Assembly (NCBI RefSeq): GCF_028274965.1
Contig: NZ_JAQCNO010000005.1
Span: 1 to 64,000, forward strand
DNA length: 64,000 nucleotides
Source: Natronomonas sp.
GTDB taxonomy: Archaea; Halobacteriota; Halobacteria; Halobacteriales; Haloarculaceae
Direction: 5' to 3'
The translations under genes and the position numbers were made by a program. A model generated the notes under the pieces. That model had not been told where the DNA came from. It made no database searches and was given only the letters and a program-made list of their open reading frames with translations. Positions 33,130-42,073 of this stretch are shown one piece after another (within the stretch, counting starts at the first letter, position 1; each line of letters starts with the position of its first letter).

Positions 33130-33514
33130 TTTTCGGGCAGAGCCCGAGCAACGTCCTGTTCAATCGTATCGGTCGAAACGTCACCAGCCGTCCCGCCGTA
33201 GTACGATTCTTCCCAGAACCCACCGCCCCGCAGGTAACCTTCCAAGAACGGTTCGTGCTGTTCTCACATCTCCCGCGCCGTGATGCGCTTGATTGTTCGC
33301 ACAATCTCACTCGGTGAGTGTTCGGGTGAGCGGAGACGAACAGGTGCACGTGGTCGGGCGAGATGCGGATAGACAGTATCTCGTAGCCGTACTCGTTGCA
33401 CACGCCACGGAAACTCGTTTCCAGCGAATCTTCGATCGGTTCGAGGATCGTGTGACGGTACTTTGGACACCATACGGAGTGGGAGTTGATGTTGTACATC
33501 GTGTGGTCCGACCG
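33130..33514 (-). pseudogene. tnpA: IS200/IS605 TnpA (Y1 HUH transposase) pseudogene
   Basis: The minus strand encodes YNINSHSVWCPKYRHTIL, then the HUH motif DHVHLFVSAHP. After a frameshift it continues EHSPSEIVRTIKRITAREM, an in-frame stop, then FLEGYLRGGGFWEESYYGG with the catalytic Tyr region and AGDVSTDTIEQ. One frameshift and one stop disable it, and the normal C-terminus is replaced by sequence running into the right-end hairpin. The 5' end lies at about 33499-33514, touching the stump of another gene. The transposase would have cut single-stranded DNA at hairpin ends. Confidence 0.8.
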
Positions 33515-33770
33515 CGTAGCCGACGACGGCGACGTGGCGTTCCGAATCAGCGCCAAGCCGTACAAGCACCTCAAAGGCGTCGTTGGGGGCGACGACGGCA
33601 CGAGCGGGGACGGAACCGACGGACAGACGAACGGCATCGAGGACCAGCCCGGACTCGGGATCGGCACCGCCGCGGCCGCGCTGGGCGGGGCGGGGCACCT
33701 CTGGAAGCGCGGCTCCGGCGGCGGTAGCGAAAGCGGGAGCGGAGGCAGGGGCGGAGCCGACGGGGCCTGA
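33510..33770 (+). pseudogene. 3' remnant of a C-terminally anchored surface-protein gene
   Basis: The frame gives RVADDGDVAFRISAKPYKHL, an acidic Gly/Thr/Asp stalk, then QPGLGIGTAAAALGGAGHLWKR, which looks like the C-terminal anchor (PGF-type signal, one hydrophobic helix and basic residues) of haloarchaeal surface proteins, and a Gly/Ser tail. The start and signal peptide are missing because the tnpA remnant occupies the upstream DNA. The family cannot be named. The IS insertion probably truncated it. Confidence 0.45.
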
Positions 33771-33848
33771 CCCCCGACCGCTCGGGGCCCGAGCGCCGCC
33801 GAACACCGCGGTCGAAACGGTTTTCATTCACCCTCGCGCAACGTCAGT

Positions 33849-35510
33849 ATGCCGACGGAACTCACCGGGTACGATCCCGACCTGGGAAACAAGTTCGTTT
33901 TCGTAACGGGGGGCGTGATGTCGGGCCTCGGAAAGGGCATCACCGCGGCGAGCACCGGGCGTCTGCTCGCCAACGCCGGCTTCGACGTGACGGCGGTCAA
34001 GATCGACCCGTATCTGAACGTCGACGCCGGGACGATGAACCCCTACCAACACGGCGAGGTGTACGTCCTCGAGGACGGCGGCGAGGTCGATCTCGATCTC
34101 GGGAACTACGAGCGCTTTCTCGACATCGACATGACGTTCGATCACAACATCACGACGGGAAAGACCTACCGCCACGTCATCGAGAAGGAGCGGGCCGGCG
34201 ACTACCTCGGCGACACCGTCCAGATCATCCCGCACATCACCGACGACATCAAACGCCGGATCAGGGAGGCCGCCGAGGGCCACGACGTCTGTCTCATCGA
34301 GGTCGGGGGGACCGTCGGCGACATCGAGGGGATGCCCTACCTGGAGGCGCTCAGGCAGTTCGCCCACGAGGAAGCCGACGAGGACATCCTCTTCGTGCAC
34401 GTCACGCTCGTCCCGTACTCGAAAAACGGCGAACAGAAGACCAAACCCACCCAACACTCCGTCAAGGAACTCCGGTCGATCGGGCTACAGCCGGACGTTG
34501 TCGTCGGCCGCTGTGGGGACCGACTCGACGCGGAGACAAGAGAGAAGATCGCGCTGTTCTGTGACGTCCCCGTCGACGCGGTCTTCTCGAACCCCGACGT
34601 CGAGGACATCTACCACGTGCCCCTGATGGTCGAAGAGGAGGGCCTCGACGAGTACGTCATGTCCGAACTCGGGTTGGCCGACGAGGCGGCCCCCCGCGGC
34701 GAACGCGACAACGGGTGGCGCGACATCGTCACGCGGGAGAAGACGAACGAGATCGACGTTGCGCTCGTCGGGAAGTACGCCCTCGAGGACGCGTACCTCT
34801 CGATCCACGAGTCGCTGAAACACGCCGGCTTCGAGACGAACACGAGCGTCAACACCATCTGGATCGACGCCGACGAGATGGACGGGACGGTCCCCGAGGA
34901 GCTACGGCGCGCCGACGGGATCATCGTCCCCGGCGGGTTCGGGACGCGGGGGGCCGAGGGGAAGATCGACGCGGTCCGCCACGCGCGGCGAAACGACGTC
35001 CCGTTCCTCGGGCTCTGTTTGGGGTTCCAGATGGCGGTCGTCGAGTTCGCCCGTGCCGTCTGCGGCCTCGAGGGGGCGCACTCCGCCGAGATGGACGAGT
35101 CCACCCCCCACCCGGTGATCGACATCCTCCCCGAGCAGTACGAGATCGAGGACATGGGCGGCACGATGCGGCTCGGCAGCCACGAGACGACGATCGAGAC
35201 GGACACCCTCGCCCACGAGGTCTACGGCGACACGTCCTGTACGGAGCGTCACCGCCACCGCTACGAGGTCAACCCCGAGTACATCGACCGACTGGAGGCC
35301 GACGGGCTGGTGTTTTCGGGGCGGGACAACAACCGGATGGAGATCCTCGAACTCCCGGATCACCCCTTTTTCTTCGGCACCCAGTTTCACCCCGAGTTCC
35401 GGTCGCGGCCGGGGCGGGCGTCGCCGCCGTTTCTCCGGTTCGTCCGGGCCGCGCTGTCGGCCGACGCCGATCTCGAGGGCGAAAGCGAGTCCGAGGGGGT
35501 GACCGCCTGA
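33849..35510 (+). CDS. pyrG: CTP synthase
   Basis: The 553-residue enzyme has the synthetase P-loop domain ([18 protein letters not shown], residues ~18-35) and a C-terminal class I glutamine amidotransferase domain with the nucleophile Cys in [14 protein letters not shown] and the His-Glu pair in [12 protein letters not shown]. It makes CTP from UTP, ATP and glutamine in the cytoplasm. It is the first gene of a pyrG-guaAb-small Rossmann unit, with the guaAb start overlapping its stop by one base. Length is normal and the acidic C-terminal ~20 residues are a halophile trait. Confidence 0.97.
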   Translation: MPTELTGYDPDLGNKFVFVTGGVMSGLGKGITAASTGRLLANAGFDVTAVKIDPYLNVDAGTMNPYQHGEVYVLEDGGEVDLDLGNYERFLDIDMTFDHNITTGKTYRHVIEKERAGDYLGDTVQIIPHITDDIKRRIREAAEGHDVCLIEVGGTVGDIEGMPYLEALRQFAHEEADEDILFVHVTLVPYSKNGEQKTKPTQHSVKELRSIGLQPDVVVGRCGDRLDAETREKIALFCDVPVDAVFSNPDVEDIYHVPLMVEEEGLDEYVMSELGLADEAAPRGERDNGWRDIVTREKTNEIDVALVGKYALEDAYLSIHESLKHAGFETNTSVNTIWIDADEMDGTVPEELRRADGIIVPGGFGTRGAEGKIDAVRHARRNDVPFLGLCLGFQMAVVEFARAVCGLEGAHSAEMDESTPHPVIDILPEQYEIEDMGGTMRLGSHETTIETDTLAHEVYGDTSCTERHRHRYEVNPEYIDRLEADGLVFSGRDNNRMEILELPDHPFFFGTQFHPEFRSRPGRASPPFLRFVRAALSADADLEGESESEGVTA

Positions 35511-36427
35511 TGGTCGACGCCGAGTCGTTCATCGACGAGAAGATCGCAGAGATATCCGACGCGGTCGGCGACGGCAACGCCGTCATCGCGCTCTCGGGGG
35601 GCGTCGACTCCTCGACGGCCGCCGCGTTGGCCTACGAGGCGATCGGCGACCGGCTCACGCCGGTGTACGTCGACACCGGGCTGATGCGGAAGGGCGAGAC
35701 CCGAGGGATCCGCGAGACCTTCTCGTACATGGAGAGTCTCCGGATCGTCGACGCCCGCGAGCGGTTCTTGGACGCTCTCTCGGGGATCACCGACCCAGAG
35801 GAGAAGCGCCACGCCATCGGCGAGCGCTTCATCCGCGAGTTCGAGACGATCGCCCGTGAGGTCGACGCCGAGTACCTCGTCCAGGGCACGATATACCCCG
35901 ATCGGATCGAAAGCGAGGGGACGATCAAATCCCACCACAACGTCGGCGGCCTCCCGGAGGTCGTCGATTTCGAGGGCCTCGTCGAGCCGATGCGGGACCT
36001 GTACAAGGACGAGGTCCGGGAGGTGGCGCGCGCGCTGGATCTTGAGGCGGTCGTCTCCGAGCGCATGCCGTTCCCGGGGCCGGGGCTCGCGATCCGTGTC
36101 CTCGGGGAGGTCACAGAGGAGAAACTCGCCGTGGCCCGGGAGGCGAACCACGTCGTCGAGGAGGAACTCGAGGCCTACGAGCCCTGGCAGGCGCTGGCGG
36201 CCGTGTTGGGGAAGGCGACGGGCGTCAAGGGCGACAACCGCGTCCACGGGTGGGTCGTCTCGGTGCGCTCGGTCGAGTCCCGGGACGGCATGACCGCCAG
36301 GGCACAGGAGATCGACTGGGAGACGCTCCAGCGGATCCAATCCCGGATCACCGGTGAGAACGAGAACGTCGCCCGCGTCGTCTACGACGTGACGCACAAA
36401 CCGCCGGCGACGATCGAGTATGAGTGA
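35510..36427 (+). CDS. guaAb: GMP synthase subunit B (PP-loop ATPase)
   Basis: The 305-residue subunit has the PP-loop [16 protein letters not shown] (residues ~28-43), the XMP/Mg-binding stretches [10 protein letters not shown] and [11 protein letters not shown], and the C-terminal dimerisation domain (KPPATIEYE). It adenylates XMP and uses ammonia supplied by the separate glutamine amidotransferase subunit, which is not in the window. It overlaps pyrG by 1 nt and the next gene by 8 nt, so the three are co-translated. The pairing links CTP and GMP synthesis. Confidence 0.95.
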   Translation: MVDAESFIDEKIAEISDAVGDGNAVIALSGGVDSSTAAALAYEAIGDRLTPVYVDTGLMRKGETRGIRETFSYMESLRIVDARERFLDALSGITDPEEKRHAIGERFIREFETIAREVDAEYLVQGTIYPDRIESEGTIKSHHNVGGLPEVVDFEGLVEPMRDLYKDEVREVARALDLEAVVSERMPFPGPGLAIRVLGEVTEEKLAVAREANHVVEEELEAYEPWQALAAVLGKATGVKGDNRVHGWVVSVRSVESRDGMTARAQEIDWETLQRIQSRITGENENVARVVYDVTHKPPATIEYE

Positions 36428-36743
36428 GTTCGTCGTCGCCGGGCGCGACCCGGACGGTCTCGGCGACGCGCTCGAACGGCGCGGCGCGTCGGTGCGCTAC
36501 GCCGAGGGGACGGCCGACCGGGCGGCGCTGCGGGCGGCCGACATCGCCGAAGCGGACGTCTTGGCACTGACAGACGCCGGCCTCGCGACGTCGATCACCG
36601 TCGCGCTCGATGAGAACCCCGCGCTCCGGATCGTCGTGTACGCCCGCGACTCCCTCCCGGAGTTCATCAAGGGGCAGGCGGGCCACATCGTCGATCCGGC
36701 GCTTCTCGATCCCGACACCGTCGCCGAGGAACTGCTGCGGTAG
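36420..36743 (+). CDS. Small TrkA-N/Rossmann-like protein (DUF7126-like)
   Basis: The 107-residue protein overlaps guaAb by 8 nt. It has an alpha/beta pattern ([51 protein letters not shown]) like half of a TrkA-N domain, with an altered nucleotide loop (GRDPDG in place of GxGxxG). The domain seems to have lost NAD binding. Its place in the operon suggests a role with GMP or CTP synthesis, but none is known. Confidence 0.78.
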   Translation: MSEFVVAGRDPDGLGDALERRGASVRYAEGTADRAALRAADIAEADVLALTDAGLATSITVALDENPALRIVVYARDSLPEFIKGQAGHIVDPALLDPDTVAEELLR

Positions 36744-36785
36744 CGTCCGGCTCCCGACGCCGCCTGTTTTGACGGCGATTTCGCC

Positions 36786-37781
36786 CTACGGTTTCGGCGC
36801 GGCGTTCTGCAGCGCCGTCTCGGCGACGTTGCCGCCGTAGTCCGCGCTCCGGGAGAGCGAATCGACGATCAGGCCGAGCGCCTGGGCCTGCTGGGGCTTC
36901 AGCTCCCGGATCCGGTCGTCGACCGCCCGCGCGAGTTCGTCGATCCCGTCGACGCGCTGTCTGGCGTCGTTCGCCAGCCGCGTCGCCCGCTCGGAGTCCG
37001 ACTCGAGGAGCGCGTCCATGCCCATCTCGATGATCTCGGTGGCCTCGTCGTGCAGGCCCTGGATCGCCTCGGAGGCGTCCTCGGGCGGCGTGTCGAGCGT
37101 CTGTGCGTGGGTTGCGATCTTCGAGGCGTGGTCGGCTACCCGCTCTAGCTGTCGGGCGCTGGAGTGGTAATCGAAACACGTCTCGCGGTCGAGCCCGATC
37201 TCCGCGGCCGCGGCGGGATCGCGCAGCACCGACCGAAACACCCGCGAGACCATCGACCACAGCCGATCGACGTCGTCGTCGCGCTGGATGACGTCGGCCG
37301 CGAGGTCGTCGTCGCCGTCGATCAACGCGACCACGGCGTCCGAGAGCATCGTCGTCGCGACGAGACGCATCCGCGTGACGGCGTTTTCCATCGACAGCTC
37401 GGAGGAATCGAGGAGGTCTTGCAGCCGGACCCGACCGGCGGTCTCGCCGATGACCTCGAGCCCGACGAGCCCCTGGGTCGCATCGCGGATCGTCCGCCGC
37501 TGTGCGGCGGTGATCTGTGCGGTCTCGAGGGTGATGATGTCGAACCCGCTGACGTACATCGTCACAACGGCCCGCATCAGCTCCTCGCCGTCCTGCCCCG
37601 TGATGTCGAGGCTCCCCTCGATCCGCTCCTCGTCGCGCTGGGGCATCAACAACAGCGTCTCCTCCTCGGGGTGGAACTCGACCCGGCTCCCGCCGGTGAT
37701 CCCGTTGTCGGTCGCCCACCCCTTCGGCAGCGAAACGGTGTACGTCGACCCGCCCGTCACCTGCACTTTCCGTGTCTCCAT
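36786..37781 (-). CDS. AbrB-PhoU fusion regulator
   Basis: The 331-residue protein has an N-terminal SpoVT/AbrB-like DNA-binding domain (METRKVQVTGGSTYTVSLPKGWA, residues 1-45) and two PhoU three-helix repeats (ELSMENAVTRMRLVATTML and ARQLERVADHASKIATHA). In haloarchaea this fusion usually sits divergent from pstSCAB and is thought to control phosphate uptake. Here the pst genes are missing, leaving a scar at 38033-38071. TATA-like sequence (CGTATATTA, about 37804-37812) precedes it on its strand. Confidence 0.88.
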   Translation of the reverse strand: METRKVQVTGGSTYTVSLPKGWATDNGITGGSRVEFHPEEETLLLMPQRDEERIEGSLDITGQDGEELMRAVVTMYVSGFDIITLETAQITAAQRRTIRDATQGLVGLEVIGETAGRVRLQDLLDSSELSMENAVTRMRLVATTMLSDAVVALIDGDDDLAADVIQRDDDVDRLWSMVSRVFRSVLRDPAAAAEIGLDRETCFDYHSSARQLERVADHASKIATHAQTLDTPPEDASEAIQGLHDEATEIIEMGMDALLESDSERATRLANDARQRVDGIDELARAVDDRIRELKPQQAQALGLIVDSLSRSADYGGNVAETALQNAAPKP

Positions 37782-37802
37782 AGCGTGACGTTCGCGTAGG
37801 AA

Positions 37803-37940
37803 CGTATATTACTGTCGGTATATATAGAAAACCCGATACGGCGGGAAATCACCGACGGGACGCGCCGGTTAGCGGCCGGTCGGCGCGGATGACGGGTCGG
37901 ACGAACGTACCCGGCAGTTGTACTATATAGATATATAGAG
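37803..37940. promoter_or_regulatory. Promoter-rich AT island between the PhoU genes
   Basis: TATA-like runs occur at about 37804-37812 (for the AbrB-PhoU gene), 37820-37828 (GTATATATAG) and 37922-37937 (ACTATATAGATATATAG). The latter two point rightward but no gene starts at a suitable distance, as though they once served pstS. The intervening bases have no gene. Confidence 0.45.
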
Positions 37941-38032
37941 AAAAGGGAAATCGATCTGTTACGTCCATAGTTCCGAACGCCGATACCGACACGACGCCGG
38001 ATCTCCCCCCGTCGGCGCGGGGACGCCCGGGC

Positions 38033-38071
38033 GACCGCGTCGAGGACTACATCACCGGCAAGTTCGGGTAG
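38033..38071 (+). pseudogene. pstB: 3' scar of pstB (phosphate ABC transporter ATPase)
   Basis: The last codons read DRVEDYITGKFG and stop, identical in style to the conserved C-terminus of PstB (E. coli ends TEDYITGRYG). The residues before this (SARGRPG) do not look like PstB, so only ~13 codons survive. The scar lies 62 bp before phoU, where pstB ends in the normal pstSCAB-phoU order. The rest of the transporter (pstS, C, A and most of B) is gone from between the two PhoU genes. Confidence 0.75.
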
Positions 38072-38133
38072 CCGTCGGACGGCCGTCGGACGCGTCCCGA
38101 AGAAACATACCGGAGAACCGACAACGGGGACCA

Positions 38134-38814
38134 ATGGCACGGAAAGGGTACCAACAACAGCTCACGGACCTCCGGGAGGACGTCCTCTACATGAGCGAAC
38201 TCGTCCTCGATCGGATGCGGACGGGGCTTCGGGCGCTCGAGACGAAAGACAACGCCTTGGCCCGCGAGATCATCGAGGGCGACCACGAGATCAACGAGCT
38301 GTACCTCGAATTAGAGCAGAACTGCATCGATCTCTTCGCGCTTCAACAGCCGGTCGCGAGCGACCTCCGGTTTATCGCCGCCTCGTTCAAGATCATCACC
38401 GACTTGGAACGGATCGCCGACCTCGCGACCAACCTCGGCGACTACACCCTCAAGGCCGAGCGGGACCTCTACCCGGACGTGGACATCCAGGGCGTCGGCG
38501 ACGCCGTCGTCGAGATGGTCGAGTCTGCGATGGTTGCCTACGCCGAGGAGGACGCCGAGGCGTGTTTCGCCATCGACGACCGTGACGACGAGATCGACGC
38601 GCTGTGCGAGCGCGCGTCGAACACCGTCGTCCGGGACCTCATCGAGACCGAGACCGAAGACCCGACCGGCGACGACGAGATCGAGGGGCTGATGACGGAG
38701 GTCTCGCGGCTGCTGTTGACGATCCGGGACCTCGAGCGGGTCGGGGACCACGCGGTGAACATCGCCGCCCGGACGCTGTACATGCTCGAAAACAGCGACG
38801 AGTTGATCTACTGA
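38134..38814 (+). CDS. phoU: Phosphate regulator PhoU
   Basis: The 226-residue protein is a standard two-repeat PhoU: ENCIDLFALQQPVASDLRF and ITDLERIADLATNLGDYTL in the first repeat and LLLTIRDLERVGDHAVNIAA in the second, with the conserved E/D metal-binding residues. PhoU restrains phosphate transport and signalling through PstB. Its usual partner operon is deleted upstream. The start at 38134 lies 62 bp past the pstB scar. Without Pst genes nearby it may act on a transporter elsewhere or be on its way out. Confidence 0.92.
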   Translation: MARKGYQQQLTDLREDVLYMSELVLDRMRTGLRALETKDNALAREIIEGDHEINELYLELEQNCIDLFALQQPVASDLRFIAASFKIITDLERIADLATNLGDYTLKAERDLYPDVDIQGVGDAVVEMVESAMVAYAEEDAEACFAIDDRDDEIDALCERASNTVVRDLIETETEDPTGDDEIEGLMTEVSRLLLTIRDLERVGDHAVNIAARTLYMLENSDELIY

Positions 38815-38873
38815 CCGGCCCTCCGCCGGACGAGTGATAACGGTTTTTGTGCTCGCGCCGATTACGTACTCAT

Positions 38874-39224
38874 ATGAGCGGCAACCCCGACGACGAGAAA
38901 CTGCAGGAACTCCGCGAGGAGCGACTCGAGCAGCTCAAAGAACAGCAGGACGGACAGGGCGACCCCGAGGCCGCCGAAGCCCAACGCGAGCAGGCCGAGG
39001 CGCAGAGACAGGCCGCCCTCCGGAAGGCGCTGACCGACGGCGCGCGAAAGCGGCTCAACACCGTTCAGATGTCGAAACCCGAGTTCGGCGAACAGGTCGA
39101 ACAGCAGATCATCGCCCTCGCACAGAGCGGGCGGCTCCAGGGGAAGATCGACGAGGACAAGATGAAAGAGCTGTTACAGGAGATGAAGCCCGAATCGAAG
39201 AGCTTCGACATTCAGCGTCGCTGA
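38874..39224 (+). CDS. PDCD5-family DNA-binding protein
   Basis: The 116-residue protein (start [10 protein letters not shown]) is rich in Gln, Glu and Arg over its first ~45 residues (coiled helix), then has the PDCD5 core [33 protein letters not shown] and the usual end. Archaeal members are small basic-acidic DNA-binding proteins of unsettled role, often near ribosomal genes. It overlaps the next gene by one base (TGATG at 39222-39226) and so is co-translated with a PP-loop protein. Confidence 0.88.
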   Translation: MSGNPDDEKLQELREERLEQLKEQQDGQGDPEAAEAQREQAEAQRQAALRKALTDGARKRLNTVQMSKPEFGEQVEQQIIALAQSGRLQGKIDEDKMKELLQEMKPESKSFDIQRR

Positions 39225-39811
39225 TGGAGTGCGGACTGCTGTTTAGCGCCGGCAAGGACTCCTCGCTCTCGGCGCTGCTCCTCGAAGAGTTCTACGACGT
39301 CACGCTGGTGACGGCGCATTTCGGCATCACCGACGACTGGAAGTACGCCCGCGAGGCGGCCGAATCGCTCGGGTTCGATTTCGTCAGCGTCGAACTCGAC
39401 GCCGAGACGGCGGACGCGGCGGCCGAACGGATCCACGAGGACGGGTTCCCCCGGGCGGGCATCCAACAGGTCCACGAGGCCGCACTGGAGGTCGTCGCCG
39501 CCGAGTACGACGTGATCGCCGACGGGACCAGACGCGACGACCGGGTGCCGACGGTCTCGCGGGCCGTCGCACAGAGCCTCGAGGACCGCCACGGGGTCGA
39601 TTACGTCGCGCCGCTGTCGGGGTTCGGGCGGGGGGCGATAGACGACCTCGTCGAGTCACACCTCACCGTCGAGTCGGGCCCAAGCGAGACGATACAGAAG
39701 GGCGATTACGAGACGGAACTCAGAGAGCGGATCCGGTCGCGGTGGGGACAGACGGCCGTCGAGGACGCCTTCCCCGACCACGAGCAGACCCGGGTCACCG
39801 GCCGCGGGTGA
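39224..39811 (+). CDS. PP-loop ATPase (asparagine-synthase-like, DUF7411-like)
   Basis: The 195-residue protein starts [20 protein letters not shown], with the PP-loop SAGKDSS at residues 8-14. The remainder is an alpha/beta N-type ATP pyrophosphatase fold (DVTLVTAHFGITDDW, DGTRRDDRVPTVSRAVAQ, PLSGFGRGAIDDLV). Such enzymes adenylate a substrate; tRNA thiolation and related modification are possible. It is coupled to the PDCD5 gene, a conserved archaeal pair. Substrate unknown. Confidence 0.8.
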   Translation: MECGLLFSAGKDSSLSALLLEEFYDVTLVTAHFGITDDWKYAREAAESLGFDFVSVELDAETADAAAERIHEDGFPRAGIQQVHEAALEVVAAEYDVIADGTRRDDRVPTVSRAVAQSLEDRHGVDYVAPLSGFGRGAIDDLVESHLTVESGPSETIQKGDYETELRERIRSRWGQTAVEDAFPDHEQTRVTGRG

Positions 39812-39869
39812 CCAGTTGGGGCGCCCGGCGGCGTACACCTTTTTACCGCACCGCTTCGTACCGGCGGGC

Positions 39870-40523
39870 ATGAGATTCGTTATCGTTGGGTACGGTCGCG
39901 TCGGCGCGCGGACCGCCGCCATCGCGTCGGCGGAGGGACACGACGTGGTGATCGTCGACAACGACAGACAGCGGGTCGAAAACGCCCGCGCCGACGGACA
40001 CGAGGCCGTCGAGGGCGGCGGCGAGGACGAGCGCGCCCTGGAGCGTGCCGGCGTCGAGACGGCGGACTCTCTCGCCGCGCTCACCCCGGATCTGAACGCC
40101 AACTTCACGGCCTGCATGGTCGCGAACAACCACGACTGCCGGACGGTGCTCCGGATCGACGAGGACTACCGCGAGGAGATCTACGAGACGTACGCCGGCG
40201 ACGTCGACGAGGTGGTCTACCCCGAGCGGATGGGCGCCGCGGGCGCGAAAACGGCGCTGTTGGGCGGCGATCTGAACGTGCTCGGCGACCTGACGGAGCA
40301 CCTCACCGCGACGAGCCTCGAGATACCCGACGGCGCCCCGGTCATCGGCCGACGCGTCGTGGAACTCGAGTTGCCCGACCGTGCGCGCGTGTACGCACAC
40401 GGCCGGCGGCGGGAGCCGATGACGATCCCGATGCCGAAAACGGAACTCAAGGCGGGCGATCGACTCGCGTTGATCGCCGAACAGACGTCGCTCGATGACG
40501 TCAAGTCAGTGCTCCACGGGTGA
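39870..40523 (+). CDS. TrkA-type regulatory protein (RCK N and C domains)
   Basis: The 217-residue protein has the NAD-binding Rossmann domain with GYGRVGARTA (residues 7-16) and acidic VDNDRQ after the second strand, then a TrkA-C/RCK_C domain (LEIPDGAPVIGRRVVELELP, LKAGDRLALIAEQ). It would bind NAD(H) and gate a K+ or other cation channel or transporter, whose gene is not here. The start at 39870 excludes 18 upstream residues that are not family-like. Confidence 0.85.
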   Translation: MRFVIVGYGRVGARTAAIASAEGHDVVIVDNDRQRVENARADGHEAVEGGGEDERALERAGVETADSLAALTPDLNANFTACMVANNHDCRTVLRIDEDYREEIYETYAGDVDEVVYPERMGAAGAKTALLGGDLNVLGDLTEHLTATSLEIPDGAPVIGRRVVELELPDRARVYAHGRRREPMTIPMPKTELKAGDRLALIAEQTSLDDVKSVLHG

Positions 40524-40706
40524 TTCCGGGCGTGTCCGCCGGGCCTCCCGAAAAGGGGCAGAATGCCCCGGGCGCGCGGGCCGAGGAAAACGGGGGGAGA
40601 TCCGAATCCGAGGTCACTGACGCGCCCGGCAGAAGCGTTGCCGCGCGACCACATAAACCCGCGTCAGACGCGCGGACGACGCCGTTCGCCGCCGGGGACA
40701 GAAGAA

Positions 40707-40738
40707 CCCCGGAACCGCGGTCGAGACCGGGGCTTTTT
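40707..40738 (+). terminator. Possible terminator hairpin with T-run
   Basis: CCCCGG (40707-40712) and CCGGGG (40727-40732) form a stem with a 14-nt loop, followed by TTTTT at 40734-40738. It lies 180 bp after the TrkA-type gene and just before a small gene. The rest of 40524-40763 shows nothing. Confidence 0.4.
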
Positions 40739-40763
40739 GTTCGCGAGGCGGCTGTCGGGACGT

Positions 40764-40859
40764 ATGTCGTGGGCGGAGCTGTTCGAGCGGGGAGCCGAGC
40801 ACGGGGCGACGGTCGAAACGGTGCGGACGGCCCTCGAGGCGCGGCGGGATGACGGGTGA
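40764..40859 (+). CDS. Tiny conserved helical protein, 31 aa
   Basis: MSWAELFERGAEHGATVETVRTALEARRDDG is read in two parts: MSWAELFERGAEHGATV and ETVRTALEARRDDG. Very short proteins starting MSW-LFERG occur upstream of the next gene in other haloarchaea, as far as I recall. It overlaps the DUF7384-like gene by 11 nt, so the two are translated as a unit. A helical regulator or subunit is a guess. Confidence 0.6.
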   Translation: MSWAELFERGAEHGATVETVRTALEARRDDG

Positions 40860-41331
40860 GGACCCGCTCCCGAACGTCGATCGGATCGTCGCGGACGCCG
40901 ACGTCCTCGCCGCGGACGTCCTCGTCGGCGGCCCCTCGCGCGCGGCGCTCGACGTCGTCCGGGCGCACTCGTGGCTCGGTCTCGTCGCGACCGAGCCGCT
41001 TCTCTCCGACGCCGAGTCCGTCATCGGTACGGTGGCCGACCGATCGCTCGCGGCCGAGTGGCGCGAGGCGATCGACCCGCTGGCGACGGTCGTCGAACAG
41101 CCGGAGACGGATCACCCGGCGCTTGCGGCCGCCTACCGCGGCGAGGCGCCCCACGTCGTCTCGCTCGACGAGCGGTTGACGGGCGCGGCCGCGGGCGCCG
41201 AACTCCGCGCGGCGATGGACGTAAGCGTCAGGTCCCCCGAGGCGTTCGTCTCGGTGTTCGACCCCGGGACGGCCTACGAGTTGCGCTTCGACGACGAGTA
41301 CCCCGGCCCCGACCGCGACCCTCGGGCGTGA
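40849..41331 (+). CDS. PIN-like DUF7384 family protein
   Basis: The 160-residue protein has an acidic alpha/beta fold like a PIN domain: DADVLAADVLVGG (first Asp), SWLGLVATEPLLSDAE, and HPALAAAYRGEAPHVVSLDERLTGA with further Asp/Glu. PIN proteins are ribonucleases; here only some acidic positions are kept. It is coupled to the 31-aa gene. I place it in DUF7384 from memory. Its end is 5 bp from the convergent rdgB. Confidence 0.7.
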   Translation: MTGEDPLPNVDRIVADADVLAADVLVGGPSRAALDVVRAHSWLGLVATEPLLSDAESVIGTVADRSLAAEWREAIDPLATVVEQPETDHPALAAAYRGEAPHVVSLDERLTGAAAGAELRAAMDVSVRSPEAFVSVFDPGTAYELRFDDEYPGPDRDPRA

Positions 41332-41336
41332 GGCGG

Positions 41337-41981
41337 CTACCGGTCGACGAACCACTCGGCGAACTTCGAGAGCGCCCGCCCGCGGTGTGAGACGGCGTTT
41401 TTCTCCTCGGGGCGCATCTCCGCGAACGTCGTCCCGTCGTGTTCGAAGATCGGATCGTACCCGAACCCGCCGTCGCCGCGGGGCTCGACGATCCGCCCGG
41501 GGACGGCCCCCACAAAGAGCTTTACCGGAAGCTCGCCGTCGGCGACGGTCTCGTCGGTGCTCGCCGAACCGCGGGCCGCGGCGGCCGTGTCCCGACCCCG
41601 CCGGTCGCCGGTGTCGACGGGCTCCGGGGAGGCGTCGAAGGGCTCGCCGTCGCAGTAGGCGATCACACAGCGAAACGCCGCCCGGGTCGCTCCGTCCTCT
41701 CTTGCGAGCGCCCCGACGCGCTCGACGCCGAGGGTGTTCTCCACGTACGCCGAGTACGGCCCCGGAAACCCCTCGAAGCCGTCGATGTACAGCCCCGCGT
41801 CGTCGACGATGACCGGACCGCCGACGTGCCGGTGGGCGTCTCTGGCGCCGTGCGCCGCGACGCGTTCGAGCGAGTCCGCCTGTATCTCGGGGTAGTCGTA
41901 GTCGACGCTGGAGACGCCCTCGCCGAGGTAGGACTCGGCCTCCCGGACCTTTCCGTCGTTGGTCGTGACGTAGCTGAGCAC
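41337..41981 (-). CDS. rdgB: XTP/dITP diphosphatase (HAM1/RdgB)
   Basis: The 214-residue enzyme has the HAM1 pattern: SYVTTNDGKVREAESYL, VIVDDAGLYIDGFEGFPGPYS and GGFGYDPIFEHDGTTFAEM, with the conserved Asp/Glu residues that bind Mg2+. It hydrolyses non-canonical purine NTPs such as ITP and XTP to keep them out of DNA and RNA. An acidic insert of about 30 residues (TGDRRGRDTAAAARG region) after the central strand makes it longer than the usual ~185. It is monocistronic. Confidence 0.93.
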   Translation of the reverse strand: MLSYVTTNDGKVREAESYLGEGVSSVDYDYPEIQADSLERVAAHGARDAHRHVGGPVIVDDAGLYIDGFEGFPGPYSAYVENTLGVERVGALAREDGATRAAFRCVIAYCDGEPFDASPEPVDTGDRRGRDTAAAARGSASTDETVADGELPVKLFVGAVPGRIVEPRGDGGFGYDPIFEHDGTTFAEMRPEEKNAVSHRGRALSKFAEWFVDR

Positions 41982-42073
41982 GCCGGACGTTCGTGGCCGA
42001 TCAGAAAAGAGCCTCCGGTACGCCGCGGGGGTGACCCCGGCGCTTATTTCGATCTGCGCCGAAGGTGACGACG

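Noticed and set aside
34715-35509. Arg-rich frame preceding guaAb
   Set aside because: It is out-of-frame reading of pyrG; guaAb starts at 35510 with the expected N-terminus.
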